A DNA stretch of 64,000 nucleotides from Campylobacter sp. RM6914 (GTDB lineage: Bacteria; Campylobacterota; Campylobacteria; Campylobacterales; Campylobacteraceae), in contig NZ_CP012545.1 of assembly GCF_004803835.1 (NCBI RefSeq), forward strand, positions 1,054,001 through 1,118,000. Direction: 5' to 3'. The position numbers were made by a program, and so were the translations under genes. Below are positions 1 through 8,790 of this stretch, one piece after another. The notes beneath the pieces are model-generated. The model had not been told where the DNA came from and ran no database searches. It worked only from the letters and a program-made list of their open reading frames with translations. Numbering within the stretch: position 1 is the stretch's first letter; every line of letters begins with the position of its first letter.

Positions 1-82
1 CCCAGACATTCGCCATGCCAACGGCAGAGCCGACACACGCGATAATAAAAGCCCACCTAGAGGTAAAATTTTTCTTTTCCAT
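1..82 (-). CDS. Sodium-dependent symporter (NSS/SNF family), N-terminal fragment
   Basis: This is the first 27 codons of a gene that runs off the left edge of the window. The peptide begins MEKKNFTSRWAF and continues with ACVGSAVGMANVW, which is the strongly conserved first transmembrane segment of bacterial neurotransmitter:sodium symporters (LeuT family), where the unwound helix binds Na+ and substrate. The ATG at 82 is chosen because the other upstream ATG, at 89, leads quickly to a stop. The gene is divergent from the MATE gene at 245. The substrate cannot be inferred from this piece; members usually carry amino acids. Confidence 0.8.
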   Translation of the reverse strand, partial: MEKKNFTSRWAFIIACVGSAVGMANVW

Positions 83-244
83 TTTTCATCCGTTAAAATT
101 TAGTTTTTGTATGATTATACTTAAAAAATCTTATTTGTAAGAAACAATAATGCGTCCAAAAGCCAAAGTGTGTAAAATTTACAAGCTTTAAACTAAAATT
201 TCTACTATTTTAGGTAAAATCAGCACTTTTATAAGGAAAATTTT

Positions 245-1564
245 ATGAATTTATCTCTCAAAAAACTTACCATACCTATATTTTTGGATATGTTTTTACA
301 CTTTATAACACTCATCATAAACACATATATGGTGACAAAGGTAAGCGTTCATCTAGTCGGAGCTATGGGCGCAGGAAACCAAGTCATGGACCTGTTTATG
401 ACGATATTTGGCTTTTTAAGCGTGGGTTGCTCTATCGTAGTGGCACAAGCCTTAGGCGCTAAGAACAAAAAACTTGTAAAACGCGTCATTCACGCAAGTA
501 TAACATTTAACTCTATCGTAGGGCTTTTGTCTGCGACATTTATCTTTTTTTACGGATATGAAATTTTAGAGCTTCTAAAAGTCCCGGCAAATTTACAACA
601 AGAAAGCTATACCTACTTACATATGCTTGGTTTTGCACTCATGTTTGACGGTATCGGCATGGTGCTTGCTGCGATTTTGCGCGTTTATGGATATGCTACC
701 GAGGTTATGTTTGTTTCGTTTTTAATGAACATTATAACCGTTGCAGGTAACGCCATCATGCTTTTTGGTTGGTTTGGCTTGCCAAGTTACGGACTATACG
801 GGGTTGCTATATCAACCATAGCAGGACGATTTGTCGGACTTATCGTGCTTGCCATTATGCTTATCCGCCTTGCAAAAGTTAGAATTTTCATTAAAAGACT
901 ATTTAGCTTACCATTTAACGTCTTGCGTAAAATTTTGCATGTCGGGCTTCCAAGCGCCGGAGAAAACCTGCTTTGGATGGCTCAATACATGGTCGCCTTT
1001 GGCTTTGTTGCAAGTATGGGAGAAGCAAGTTTGTCGGTGCAAACAATTTACTTTCAAATAACACTTTTAATACTTCTGTGCGGGGCAAGCATAAGCATAG
1101 CAAACGAAGTTATAGTCGGGCATTTGGTTGGCGCTAAGCAGTTTGAAGAGGCTTATCTCCGTACTTTTAGGGCATTAAGATACGGCGTTATTGCAACCGT
1201 TGTTGTTGTGCTTATAATGTTTGCGTTAAAAGACCTTATCATGCATGAGTTAAATTTAACACAAGAGTTAAAAGATGTTATGTTGCCACTTTTTACACTA
1301 TCTATCGTGCTTGAGATCGGCAGGACATTTAATATCGTTATCGTAAATGCTCTTCGTGCTAGCGGCGATGCTAGATTTCCATTAATGACGGGCTTAGTTT
1401 TTATGTGGGGCGTAAGTCTTCCGCTTGGGTATTTTTTAGGAATTTATCTTGGCTGGGGGATACTTGGCGTTTGGATAGGATTTACGGCTGATGAATGGCT
1501 AAGAGGACTTGTTAATACTTGGCGCTGGAAGAGTAAAAAATGGCAGTCAAAACGGCTTGTATAA
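245..1564 (+). CDS. MATE family multidrug/Na+ exporter
   Basis: A 439-residue inner-membrane protein with about 12 hydrophobic segments, the usual size and layout of multidrug and toxin extrusion (MATE) exporters, which swap H+ or Na+ for organic cations. Family-like signs are the N-terminal LTIPIFLDMF segment, the VVAQALGAKN loop in the first half and its repeat VIVGHLVGAKQ in the second half, showing the two-fold internal duplication. A ribosome site (AAGGAAAA) lies just before the ATG. Its end overlaps the next gene by 25 bases, so the two are probably co-transcribed. The exported compound is unknown. Confidence 0.9.
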   Translation: MNLSLKKLTIPIFLDMFLHFITLIINTYMVTKVSVHLVGAMGAGNQVMDLFMTIFGFLSVGCSIVVAQALGAKNKKLVKRVIHASITFNSIVGLLSATFIFFYGYEILELLKVPANLQQESYTYLHMLGFALMFDGIGMVLAAILRVYGYATEVMFVSFLMNIITVAGNAIMLFGWFGLPSYGLYGVAISTIAGRFVGLIVLAIMLIRLAKVRIFIKRLFSLPFNVLRKILHVGLPSAGENLLWMAQYMVAFGFVASMGEASLSVQTIYFQITLLILLCGASISIANEVIVGHLVGAKQFEEAYLRTFRALRYGVIATVVVVLIMFALKDLIMHELNLTQELKDVMLPLFTLSIVLEIGRTFNIVIVNALRASGDARFPLMTGLVFMWGVSLPLGYFLGIYLGWGILGVWIGFTADEWLRGLVNTWRWKSKKWQSKRLV

Positions 1565-2190
1565 ATTTTTATAACCTACAAGTTAAGCTAAATTTCAAAC
1601 CGCGCGTTAAAAACACTCATTTAAGAGTAGCTAAAAACGCGCAAATTTCGATGACGCTACCCTTTCGTGCCACTCAAAAACAAGCTATAGATTTTTTAGA
1701 AAAAAACAAAGAGTGGCTTATAAATACACATGAGAGAATTTTAAAAAACATGCCAAAAGATGATGAATTTATCCTACTTGGCAAAATTTATAAGATAAAA
1801 TTCGATGAAATTTACAAGATACCTGTGATCGATGACAATGAAATTTTAGTAAAAGATAAAAACTTGCTTGAAAAATTTAAAAAAACCAGAGCAAAGGAAA
1901 TTTTTAGCAAAGCAATAATGGAATTTAAGCCACTTATGAATCGTGAGGTTAATCGCATCACCGTAAGAAATATGCAAACTAGATGGGGGAGTTGCAACTC
2001 TCGCAAAGGATATATAAATTTAAATATAAATTTGATAGAAAAAGACGAAGAGCTCATAAAATACGTCGTTCTTCACGAACTAACACATCTTATATATCCG
2101 CATCATCAAAAGAGTTTTTATAACTTTATCGAGCGTATAATGCCTGACTTTAGAAAGAGAGAGAAAAGACTAAACGGCAAGATCGTATAG
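1540..2190 (+). CDS. YgjP-like (DUF45) zinc metalloprotease
   Basis: A 216-residue soluble protein of the YgjP/DUF45 group, related to SprT and M48 metallopeptidases. The zinc site HELTH is at about residues 179-183, followed by HLIYPHH and a downstream FxxxxERIMPDF region, and before it comes the family block RWGSCN. These are the defining motifs of the group. The start ATG lies inside the end of the MATE gene (25-base overlap), with GGAAGAG just upstream. The role of YgjP proteins is poorly known; no substrate is proposed. The gene ends before a terminator that faces it from the opposite strand. Confidence 0.88.
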   Translation: MAVKTACINFYNLQVKLNFKPRVKNTHLRVAKNAQISMTLPFRATQKQAIDFLEKNKEWLINTHERILKNMPKDDEFILLGKIYKIKFDEIYKIPVIDDNEILVKDKNLLEKFKKTRAKEIFSKAIMEFKPLMNREVNRITVRNMQTRWGSCNSRKGYINLNINLIEKDEELIKYVVLHELTHLIYPHHQKSFYNFIERIMPDFRKREKRLNGKIV

Positions 2191-2202
2191 GAAATTTAAA
2201 TT

Positions 2203-2240
2203 AAAAAAACCGATGTTCAAATTTAAAACCTAAACATCGG
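2203..2240 (-). terminator. Intrinsic terminator of the TRAP operon
   Basis: An 8-bp perfect stem (CCGATGTT / AACATCGG, 2210-2217 with 2233-2240) is followed, in the minus-strand direction, by seven T residues (2203-2209). It lies 10 bases past the stop of the TRAP permease gene. The T run is only on the minus-strand side, so it mainly ends the TRAP transcript. Confidence 0.85.
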
Positions 2241-2250
2241 GAATTTAATC

Positions 2251-4317
2251 TTAAGCAGTGGCTAGGGATTTTTCTCGTTTATTTTTCATCCACTGAGTAG
2301 CAAATACAAACATATATATACCAAATCCTATCGCATAAGCGGCGTATTCGTTTGGCACAACAGAGTATTTAGCACAGATGTTTGGCACAAGCATCAAAGG
2401 CACAACTGATACCAAAAGCACCCTTTCCCAAATTCTGACTTTTGTCACAAAATACCCTTGCAAAACACTCGAAAATGCAAACATACCAATTACTGTCATT
2501 GCAAAAACAAGTAGTATTTCAAAAGGATTACTCATCCAAACTATCCCTTTTGCATCAAGCGGATCATCTGGGTTTACGCTTTCGATTAGCATAAGTTTGT
2601 TATTAAAGAAAAATGCAAACGGCAAGATCGCAGTTCTAAGATCATAGAAAAATCCTTGAAGTCCGACTATGACTGGATTTGCCTTGGCAATACCTGCTGC
2701 CGCATATGCAGCGATACCAACAGGCGGTGTATCGTCGGCTAAAATTCCAAAATAAAACACAAACATATGTGCAGCTATAGCCGGCACTAAAAAGCCGTTT
2801 TTATACGCTAGAAGCAGTATAACAGGCGCGACCAAGCTTGAAACAACTATGTAGTTTGCCGTAGTAGGAAGCCCCATACCAAGCACCAGCGACATAACAG
2901 CGGTAAGAAGTAGGATTAAGATTATATTATTTCCGGCGACTTGCTCGACTATCTCTGAAAGCACTTGACCAAGTCCCGTTAGCGATATAGAGCCGACAAT
3001 AATACCCGCAAGTCCTGTTGCTACAGCTATCGTAGTCATGCTTTTTGCCGCAGAAACCATTGCCCAAAATATATCGCTAAAACCGACCAAAACGTCATCT
3101 TTGCTTATCTTTTCGCCTTGGGCTAGTTTTTTTACAGGCTCTTGAAATATCATTATCAAAAATAAAAATCCTATCGCATTAAACGCTGCCGATATAGCAG
3201 ACTCTTTTGCAATCAAAAGCGTATAAAGCAGGACTAGTATCGGCGTGATATAATGTATACCGCTAAGGAAAATTTTAAGCCTTGAGTGGTATTCGCTTTG
3301 CTCTATCCCCTTTAATCCCAATTTACAGCTTTCTAAATGCACGATAAAAAATAACGAGATATAACATGCAAATGCAGGTATAACAGCCGCCATCATGACA
3401 TTTGTATATGTCATACCTAAAAATTCAGCGATGATAAATGCAGCTGCACCCATAATAGGAGGCATAAGTTGACCATTTACTCCTGCCGCAACTTCGATAG
3501 CGCCTGCTTTTGTTCTACTAAGACCGGCTTTTTTCATAAGTGGGATGGTAAAAGTTCCAACAGTCACAACGTTTGCAGTTGAGCTTCCGCTTACCATGCC
3601 TGTTAATCCACTTGCTATAACTGAAGCTTTTGCCGGACCACCTCTAAATTTACCAAGTAAAGAAAAGGCTAAATTTATAAAATACTGCCCTGCTCCGGCT
3701 CTTTCAAGCAATGATCCAAAAAGCACAAAAAGATATATAAAACTAACACTAACACCGATAGGAACTCCAAAAATTCCCTCCGTTGTTAAAAACATATGAC
3801 CGGCTAATTTCTCAAAACTTGCACCCTGATGCGCGATAATATCTGGCATATATCGCCCAAAATAATCATACAATAAAAATAAAATCGAAATAATACCAAG
3901 TGCCGGACCGATGACTCTTCTGCCTGCTTCTATAAGCACGATAACCGCGATAAATGCGATAATTACATCTCTTTGTAAATAATCACCAGGTCTTTCAGCC
4001 AAACTATAAAATTCAATAGCCGGATAAAGCACGGCCAAGGTACCGACAACACATAGTATTAGATCATAAAATGGCAAGCTTGTATGTGCTTTTTTGTGAA
4101 AAGTAACCGGATAAAGTAAGAATACAAGTGATATCGCAAAGGCAAGGTGTGCCGATCTTGCAATGTTTGTGTTTAAAGGAAAATACGCTATATAAAGCTG
4201 AAATACAGACCATGAAAAGCATAAAATAGCTACAAAACAGTTGTAAAAATTACTATTTATCTCTCTCGTTTTGACTTCAACGAATTGCTCTTCGTTCTCG
4301 TGAGTTTTATTCTCCAT
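2251..4317 (-). CDS. TRAP transporter fused permease (TAXI type, DctQM fusion)
   Basis: A 688-residue membrane protein with many hydrophobic segments, the length typical of TRAP permeases in which the small (DctQ) and large (DctM) subunits are joined. The family signature is visible as GLTGMVSGSSTANVVTVGTF in the first third and GMGLPTTANYIVVSSLVAPV in the second half, both lining the substrate path, together with GVNGQLMPPIMGAAAF. It imports an organic acid using a Na+ or H+ gradient, with ligand delivered by the periplasmic protein encoded just upstream. A strong ribosome site (AAGGAGAGG) precedes the ATG. C-terminal hydrophobic segments continue past the DctM core. The substrate is not predictable; TAXI systems are often linked to glutamate or dicarboxylates. 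Confidence 0.93.
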   Translation of the reverse strand: MENKTHENEEQFVEVKTREINSNFYNCFVAILCFSWSVFQLYIAYFPLNTNIARSAHLAFAISLVFLLYPVTFHKKAHTSLPFYDLILCVVGTLAVLYPAIEFYSLAERPGDYLQRDVIIAFIAVIVLIEAGRRVIGPALGIISILFLLYDYFGRYMPDIIAHQGASFEKLAGHMFLTTEGIFGVPIGVSVSFIYLFVLFGSLLERAGAGQYFINLAFSLLGKFRGGPAKASVIASGLTGMVSGSSTANVVTVGTFTIPLMKKAGLSRTKAGAIEVAAGVNGQLMPPIMGAAAFIIAEFLGMTYTNVMMAAVIPAFACYISLFFIVHLESCKLGLKGIEQSEYHSRLKIFLSGIHYITPILVLLYTLLIAKESAISAAFNAIGFLFLIMIFQEPVKKLAQGEKISKDDVLVGFSDIFWAMVSAAKSMTTIAVATGLAGIIVGSISLTGLGQVLSEIVEQVAGNNIILILLLTAVMSLVLGMGLPTTANYIVVSSLVAPVILLLAYKNGFLVPAIAAHMFVFYFGILADDTPPVGIAAYAAAGIAKANPVIVGLQGFFYDLRTAILPFAFFFNNKLMLIESVNPDDPLDAKGIVWMSNPFEILLVFAMTVIGMFAFSSVLQGYFVTKVRIWERVLLVSVVPLMLVPNICAKYSVVPNEYAAYAIGFGIYMFVFATQWMKNKREKSLATA

Positions 4318-4423
4318 ACCTCTCCTTGCTTAAAATCTTAAAAAGCCTAAATTATATCAAAATAAAAATTTTTAACTGCTTAGCTAGCGTTTTAAAATAT
4401 AGATTTTTTAAAAATTTAAGTGA

Positions 4424-4449
4424 TTTTCAGCAGAAAAATCTGCTGAAAA
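4424..4449 (-). terminator. Hairpin between TAXI binding protein and TRAP permease genes
   Basis: An 11-bp perfect stem (TTTTCAGCAGA 4424-4434 with TCTGCTGAAAA 4439-4449) around an AAAA loop sits 7 bases after the stop of the binding-protein gene. No good T run follows it on the minus strand, so it looks like a partial terminator or an mRNA-stabilising element that lets the binding protein outnumber the permease. Confidence 0.6.
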
Positions 4450-4456
4450 ATTTTAA

Positions 4457-5395
4457 TTATTTTATAATCCCAGCTTCTTTAAATACAGCCTCAGCCGCAG
4501 GGTGTAAAGGCGCTGAAAGACCTTGGATTAAGCTCTCTTTTGTTACTGATTTTAGCGCAGGGTGTAAAGTTTTATACTCATCAAAATTATCAAGTATTGA
4601 CTTAACAACAGCTCTAACAGCCTCATTGCTAGCACTTTCATCAGCCACCAAAACAGCCTTAACACCTATACTATTTACATCTCTATTTATACCTTCATAG
4701 CTACCGTTTGGTATAACACCTTTTGCAAAATACGGATAGTCGGCTATCATCTTATCAACGTCTTCGCCAGTAATATCCAAGATGTCAATAGGCATTGAGT
4801 TTGCCGCATCAGTGATATTTGCTGTAGGGTGTCCCACCATAAAGCTATAGCCGTCTATTTTTTTATCTTTTAGCGCATGAGGGCACTCTTGCACCGTCAA
4901 AACACCACGATATCCAAGCTTAGCAACATCAAATTTCTTAGCTTTAAACACAGCTAGGGTTGTTACTTCGTTACCACTACCAGGATTTCCTACATTGTAT
5001 TTTTTACCGGCTAAGTCTTCAATGCTTTTTATACCGCTATCCTTTGTAACAACAAGCGCTAAAAGCTCAGGATATATAGATACGACCGAGCGCAATCTTT
5101 GATCACCCATTTTTTCAAATTTGCCAGTTCCGTTAAATTTATCATAAACCACATCACTTTGAACAAAACCAAATGTAAGCTCTTTTTTAAGCACGTTATT
5201 AACGTTATAAACAGAACCGCCGGTTGATTGAACTGAACATTTGATATTTGGATCTTTGTTTACAAGTCTGCATATAGCGCCTCCTATAGGATAGTAAGTG
5301 CCTGTCATGCCGCCAGTGCCTATACTTACAAATTCTTTAGCGCCTAAAGTAGAAGCAAGCAGTAAGCCTGAAAGTATCAATGAACTTTTTTTCAT
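4457..5395 (-). CDS. TAXI family TRAP transporter solute-binding protein
   Basis: A 312-residue exported protein. The N-terminus is a Sec signal peptide (KK, then a hydrophobic stretch to about residue 19), followed by FVSIGTGGMTGTYYPIGGAI, the hallmark start of the TAXI (TRAP-associated extracytoplasmic immunogenic) family, with later blocks VQSTGGSVYNV and NVGNPGSGNEVT. It captures the ligand in the periplasm and passes it to the fused permease encoded next in the operon. The start has a good ribosome site (AGGAGAAAA). A perfect palindrome (5414-5427) lies 19-32 bases upstream of the start and may be an operator. Confidence 0.93.
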   Translation of the reverse strand: MKKSSLILSGLLLASTLGAKEFVSIGTGGMTGTYYPIGGAICRLVNKDPNIKCSVQSTGGSVYNVNNVLKKELTFGFVQSDVVYDKFNGTGKFEKMGDQRLRSVVSIYPELLALVVTKDSGIKSIEDLAGKKYNVGNPGSGNEVTTLAVFKAKKFDVAKLGYRGVLTVQECPHALKDKKIDGYSFMVGHPTANITDAANSMPIDILDITGEDVDKMIADYPYFAKGVIPNGSYEGINRDVNSIGVKAVLVADESASNEAVRAVVKSILDNFDEYKTLHPALKSVTKESLIQGLSAPLHPAAEAVFKEAGIIK

Positions 5396-5413
5396 ATTTT
5401 CTCCTTTGTGATT

Positions 5414-5427
5414 TTGTCGATAGACAA
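5414..5427. promoter_or_regulatory. Palindrome TTGTC-N4-GACAA upstream of the TAXI gene
   Basis: A perfect 5-4-5 inverted repeat lies between the likely promoter and the ribosome site of the TAXI/TRAP operon. The 5-4-5 geometry is that of CRP/FNR-family operators, but the half-site TTGTC is not the FNR consensus. Placed this close to the gene it would act as a repressor site. That it is bound at all is an inference. Confidence 0.4.
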
Positions 5428-5591
5428 CCTTATTTTGTCATTTTTACAATTTTTTTGCAAGAAATTAGTAAAAAATTTATCATTTTTTATAAAAATGTGT
5501 AAAAATGAAATTACCTTTAAAATTTTAATAACTAAGAAAAAATTTATATTATTTTTTATTGTATTTATAAAATTATAAATATTTTTCGCCC

Positions 5592-6464
5592 TTAGTCGAT
5601 AAATCTCTTTGTTAATTTTCCATAGAACTCTATCCTGCGATCACGTAAGAACGGCCAAATTCTACGCACTTCTTCGCTTCTTTTCATATCGATATCTACT
5701 AAAAAACACTTCTCACTGGCACTATCGGCTCTAAAAATTTGCTCTCCTTGTGAGCCAAAAACAAAGCTATTACCCCAAAATCTTATGCCGTCTGCGACTC
5801 CAGAGCTATCAGTTTCAAAACCAATGCGATTTACAGCCACTACCGGCACTCCGTTTGCCACGGCATGCCCCCTTTGCACTGCTACCCATGCTTCAAGCTG
5901 GCGTGACTTTTCATCTTCGCCATCACCGTCAAACCAACCGATCGCAGTTGGATAAATTAAAATTTCAGCCCCCTTTAAAGCCATCAGTCTTGCAGCCTCA
6001 GGATACCACTGATCCCAACACACCAAAACACCTAGTTTGCCAACACTTGTTTGTATCGGCTCAAAGCCAATGTCTCCAGGCGTGAAATAAAATTTCTCAT
6101 AAAAAAGCGGATCATCGGGGATATGCATCTTTCTATATTTACCAGCCATGCTTCCATCGCGCTCAAACACAAAAGCCGTGTTATGATAAAGTCCGGCGGT
6201 GCGCTTCTCAAATAGCGAAGTTACTAAAACTACGTTGTTTTGTTTTGCTACATCGCTCCAAAATTTAACATCACTCTCCCACTCGTTTGCAAGATCAAAA
6301 AAGGCCGTATCTTCACTTTGGCAAAAGTATTGCGTCTGGTGAAGCTCCTGAAGCACCACTAATTTAGCGCCGCCGCTGGCTGCTTCTTTGATAAGGTCAC
6401 AAGTTTTTTTGATCGTTTCTTCTTTTGAGCCGTGAAATTTTTGTTGGATCAAAGCTGTTTTCAT
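5592..6464 (-). CDS. aguB: N-carbamoylputrescine amidase
   Basis: A 290-residue cytoplasmic enzyme of the nitrilase superfamily. The Glu-Lys-Cys triad is visible: Glu about 40 (VVLQELHQ), Lys about 112 (KYRKMHIPDDP) and Cys about 149 (GVLVCWDQWYPE). The motif set and length match N-carbamoylputrescine amidases, which hydrolyse N-carbamoylputrescine to putrescine, CO2 and ammonia. The call is strengthened by aguA two genes upstream, which makes the substrate. I recall the same aguB / CDF / aguA order in C. jejuni (Cj0947c-Cj0949c). It lies 20 bases after the CDF gene and is probably co-transcribed. Confidence 0.9.
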   Translation of the reverse strand: MKTALIQQKFHGSKEETIKKTCDLIKEAASGGAKLVVLQELHQTQYFCQSEDTAFFDLANEWESDVKFWSDVAKQNNVVLVTSLFEKRTAGLYHNTAFVFERDGSMAGKYRKMHIPDDPLFYEKFYFTPGDIGFEPIQTSVGKLGVLVCWDQWYPEAARLMALKGAEILIYPTAIGWFDGDGEDEKSRQLEAWVAVQRGHAVANGVPVVAVNRIGFETDSSGVADGIRFWGNSFVFGSQGEQIFRADSASEKCFLVDIDMKRSEEVRRIWPFLRDRRIEFYGKLTKRFID

Positions 6465-6484
6465 TATTTTCCTTTATTTTAATT

Positions 6485-7384
6485 TTAATCATCATACGGG
6501 TCAAGATGAGTAGTGAAATTCCATTCAAATTCGCTAAATTTAAGAGCTATCTCTCTTTCAATCTCATTTGAAATTTCATGCGCGTCAAAGAGTGAAATTT
6601 CACGGTTAAAAACCAAATGAACCCCAAGGTAGCAGATGTTTGCGCTTTGTCTGCTAGTAAGCCCGTGAAAGCCTGCAACCTGCGGTTTTGACAAGATTAT
6701 CTCTTTTATGGCATCTGTTACGTTTTCATCAAGTGCTTTATCCAAAAGCACGCCTACGCTTTCTTTCATTAAATTTACCGCACTCACAGCTATATAACCG
6801 CTAATTATAATACCAAAAATAGCATCTATCATAACAAATCCGCTAAATTTAATAATCAAAAGAGCTGCCACAACGGCTAAATTTGTTACAAGGTCGCTCT
6901 TATAATGCAGCGCGTCGGCTTTTATTATCAAGTTATTGGTTCGCTTTGTAACTCTGTTTAAAAACGCTACCAAAATGCCGGTTACAACCAACGAAAAACA
7001 CATCACTAAAATACTAATATCGACATTTATGCTAACTTCGTCCGCTCTTATCTTCATAATGCTTTCATAAAGGATAAAAAGCGCGATGCCAATGATAAAA
7101 ATACCCTCAAACAATGCAGCCAGCGCCTCTACTTTTGTATAGCCGAAGTTAAATTTTGCGTTTGGCGAGGCTTGGGATTTTCTAATCGCAAAAAAATTTA
7201 AGACCGATACAAGCAGGTCAAGCATAGAGTCGATCGCCGAGCTAAGCACGGCAACAGAACCGCTAAAAACACCTGCTATAAATTTAACAACAGCCAACAC
7301 AAAAGCCGTAAAACCGGCGATCAAAACAGCATTTCGTTGAGTTTTTTTAACAGACATTTTTGTATCGTCTTTTGCGTCCATCAT
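6485..7384 (-). CDS. Cation diffusion facilitator (CDF) metal exporter
   Basis: A 299-residue inner-membrane protein with about six transmembrane segments in the first 210 residues and a soluble C-terminal metal-binding domain. CDF features are the SSAIDSMLDLLVS block in TM2 (metal-site Asp residues), HYKSDLVTNLAV in TM5 (His/Asp site), and the C-terminal GFHGLTSRQS and HLVF segments. It exports divalent metals such as Zn2+, Fe2+ or Mn2+ by proton exchange; which metal is not clear. The ATG overlaps the stop of aguA (ATGA), so translation is coupled. A metal exporter inside a polyamine operon is conserved in Campylobacter, for reasons unknown to me. Confidence 0.9.
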   Translation of the reverse strand: MMDAKDDTKMSVKKTQRNAVLIAGFTAFVLAVVKFIAGVFSGSVAVLSSAIDSMLDLLVSVLNFFAIRKSQASPNAKFNFGYTKVEALAALFEGIFIIGIALFILYESIMKIRADEVSINVDISILVMCFSLVVTGILVAFLNRVTKRTNNLIIKADALHYKSDLVTNLAVVAALLIIKFSGFVMIDAIFGIIISGYIAVSAVNLMKESVGVLLDKALDENVTDAIKEIILSKPQVAGFHGLTSRQSANICYLGVHLVFNREISLFDAHEISNEIEREIALKFSEFEWNFTTHLDPYDD

Positions 7385-8352
7385 CTTTTTCCTGCAAATC
7401 TATTTTGACTAGAGCAGTGAAGCGAGCCGTTTTGGCGCACAAAAACCAAAGAATTTACCCCGACGATCTTTAAATTCGGCAACGCTTTACTAAGTAAGCT
7501 TAAAACCAACTCGTCGTTTTTGTCGTCGTAAGTCGGCACGATCAACGCGTTATTTACAAATATAAAATTTGTATACGTGCAACCTAATCTTTTGCCGTCG
7601 TAAAATTTAGCACTTGGTAGCGGCAATGCGAGCAACTTAAGCCCCGTAGCTTCAAGCTCGGCCTTCATCCTACTAAGCTCCTCGTAATGCTCATCATTTT
7701 TATCATCACAACTAGCATAAGCTATCGTATCTGGCGATATAAAACGCGCTAAAGTATCGATATGATGATCCGTGTCATCTCCTTTAATAAAGCCGTGCTT
7801 TAGCCAAATTATACGCTCTAAGCCAAATAATTTACTAAGTTTTTCTTCTATCTGCGCCTTACTTAAATTTTTATTTCTATTGTCATTCAACAAGCAATGC
7901 TCAGTCGTCAAAAGCGTTTTATCTCCGTCAAATTCAACGCTACCACCCTCAAGTATCATGTCTATATCTTGCATCATACCGCCAAAATGTGCATTTAGGC
8001 TTTTATTTGCAAGATCGTCTTTTTTACTATCAAATTTTCCGCCCCAAGCATTAAATTTAAAGTTATAACTTAAAATTTTATCGCCGTTTTTAACATCTAT
8101 CATACCGTAATCTCTTATCCATGTATCGTTTGTGTCGATACGCAAAAACTCACAGTTTTGAAACTTTCTAAAACGATCTAAAATTTTATCATTAGGACAG
8201 ATTAAAACACACTTTTGATAAGGCGTAACAGCTGCGACAAGCTCTTCGTATGAGTTTAAAATTTCTTCCAGATACTCCGCCCAGTCGCTGTTTTCATGCG
8301 GCAAAGACAAAAGCAAACTCTCTTGTTTTTCCCATTCTGCATAAGCTTTCAT
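7381..8352 (-). CDS. aguA: Agmatine deiminase
   Basis: A 323-residue member of the Porphyromonas-type peptidylarginine/agmatine deiminase family. Motifs seen are NDTWIRDYGMI, FNAWGGKF, ILEGGSVEFDGD, GDDTDHHIDTLARF (catalytic His and Asp) and the C-terminal nucleophile GSLHCSSQN (Cys about 313). It converts agmatine to N-carbamoylputrescine and ammonia in the cytoplasm, the substrate of aguB in the same operon, giving putrescine without ornithine decarboxylase. It is the first gene of the operon, with AAAGGAAATG just before the start region. The enzyme that makes agmatine (arginine decarboxylase) is not in the window. Confidence 0.92.
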   Translation of the reverse strand: MKAYAEWEKQESLLLSLPHENSDWAEYLEEILNSYEELVAAVTPYQKCVLICPNDKILDRFRKFQNCEFLRIDTNDTWIRDYGMIDVKNGDKILSYNFKFNAWGGKFDSKKDDLANKSLNAHFGGMMQDIDMILEGGSVEFDGDKTLLTTEHCLLNDNRNKNLSKAQIEEKLSKLFGLERIIWLKHGFIKGDDTDHHIDTLARFISPDTIAYASCDDKNDEHYEELSRMKAELEATGLKLLALPLPSAKFYDGKRLGCTYTNFIFVNNALIVPTYDDKNDELVLSLLSKALPNLKIVGVNSLVFVRQNGSLHCSSQNRFAGKR

Positions 8353-8459
8353 TGATCATTTCCTTTTTATGTGACAACATTACAAATTCTCACAAAAATT
8401 TACTTACTATGTTATTAAAGCAGATATTTTATCATAAATTTTACAGACAATTTATAAAA

Positions 8460-8786
8460 ATGACAGCCTTGCTAATCGGTGTCTAGGCGACGCTTACTTA
8501 CACACTTGCCTTTGAAGCGACAAAAACAAAGGCTAAAAATGTGGCGCCTTGTGAGGTAAAAAAGCATGGCATGGATGAAAACGGCGTGATAGATGCCAAG
8601 AGTATTATATGTGGTGCAAAGCCAGTAAATGAAACTACAAGATATCTTGAGCCTAAGGCTTTGGACGAAAAGTGCTTTACAGGCACAACCTATCTTTGCT
8701 CTAGCTGTCACACAAACAGCAACACTGCGTCAAACCAAAGCCCGTTTATAAGTATCACGGCTAAATTTCCACGGTATAACGCGTAA
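8460..8786 (+). pseudogene. Decayed c-type cytochrome gene (nonsense mutation and lost 3' end)
   Basis: Starting at the ATG at 8460 the frame reads MTALLIGV, hits TAG at 8484-8486, then continues ATLTYTLAFEATKTKAKN and a further 80 codons. Joined, the first part makes a plausible signal peptide. The body contains one heme-binding motif, CSSCH, followed by the block SNQSPFISITAKFPRYNA and then a TAA at 8784-8786. Family members with this kind of N-terminal heme domain are much longer, so the 3' part is missing. It is probably a SoxA- or TsdA-like exported cytochrome, but the family is uncertain. The fragment ends 4 bases before the convergent neighbour, which suggests a deletion at that border. 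Confidence 0.6.
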
Positions 8787-8790
8787 GCTC

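Noticed and set aside
8472-8711. Minus-strand frames over the cytochrome remnant
   Set aside because: The heme motif and the signal peptide are on the + strand; the opposite frames show no family sign.
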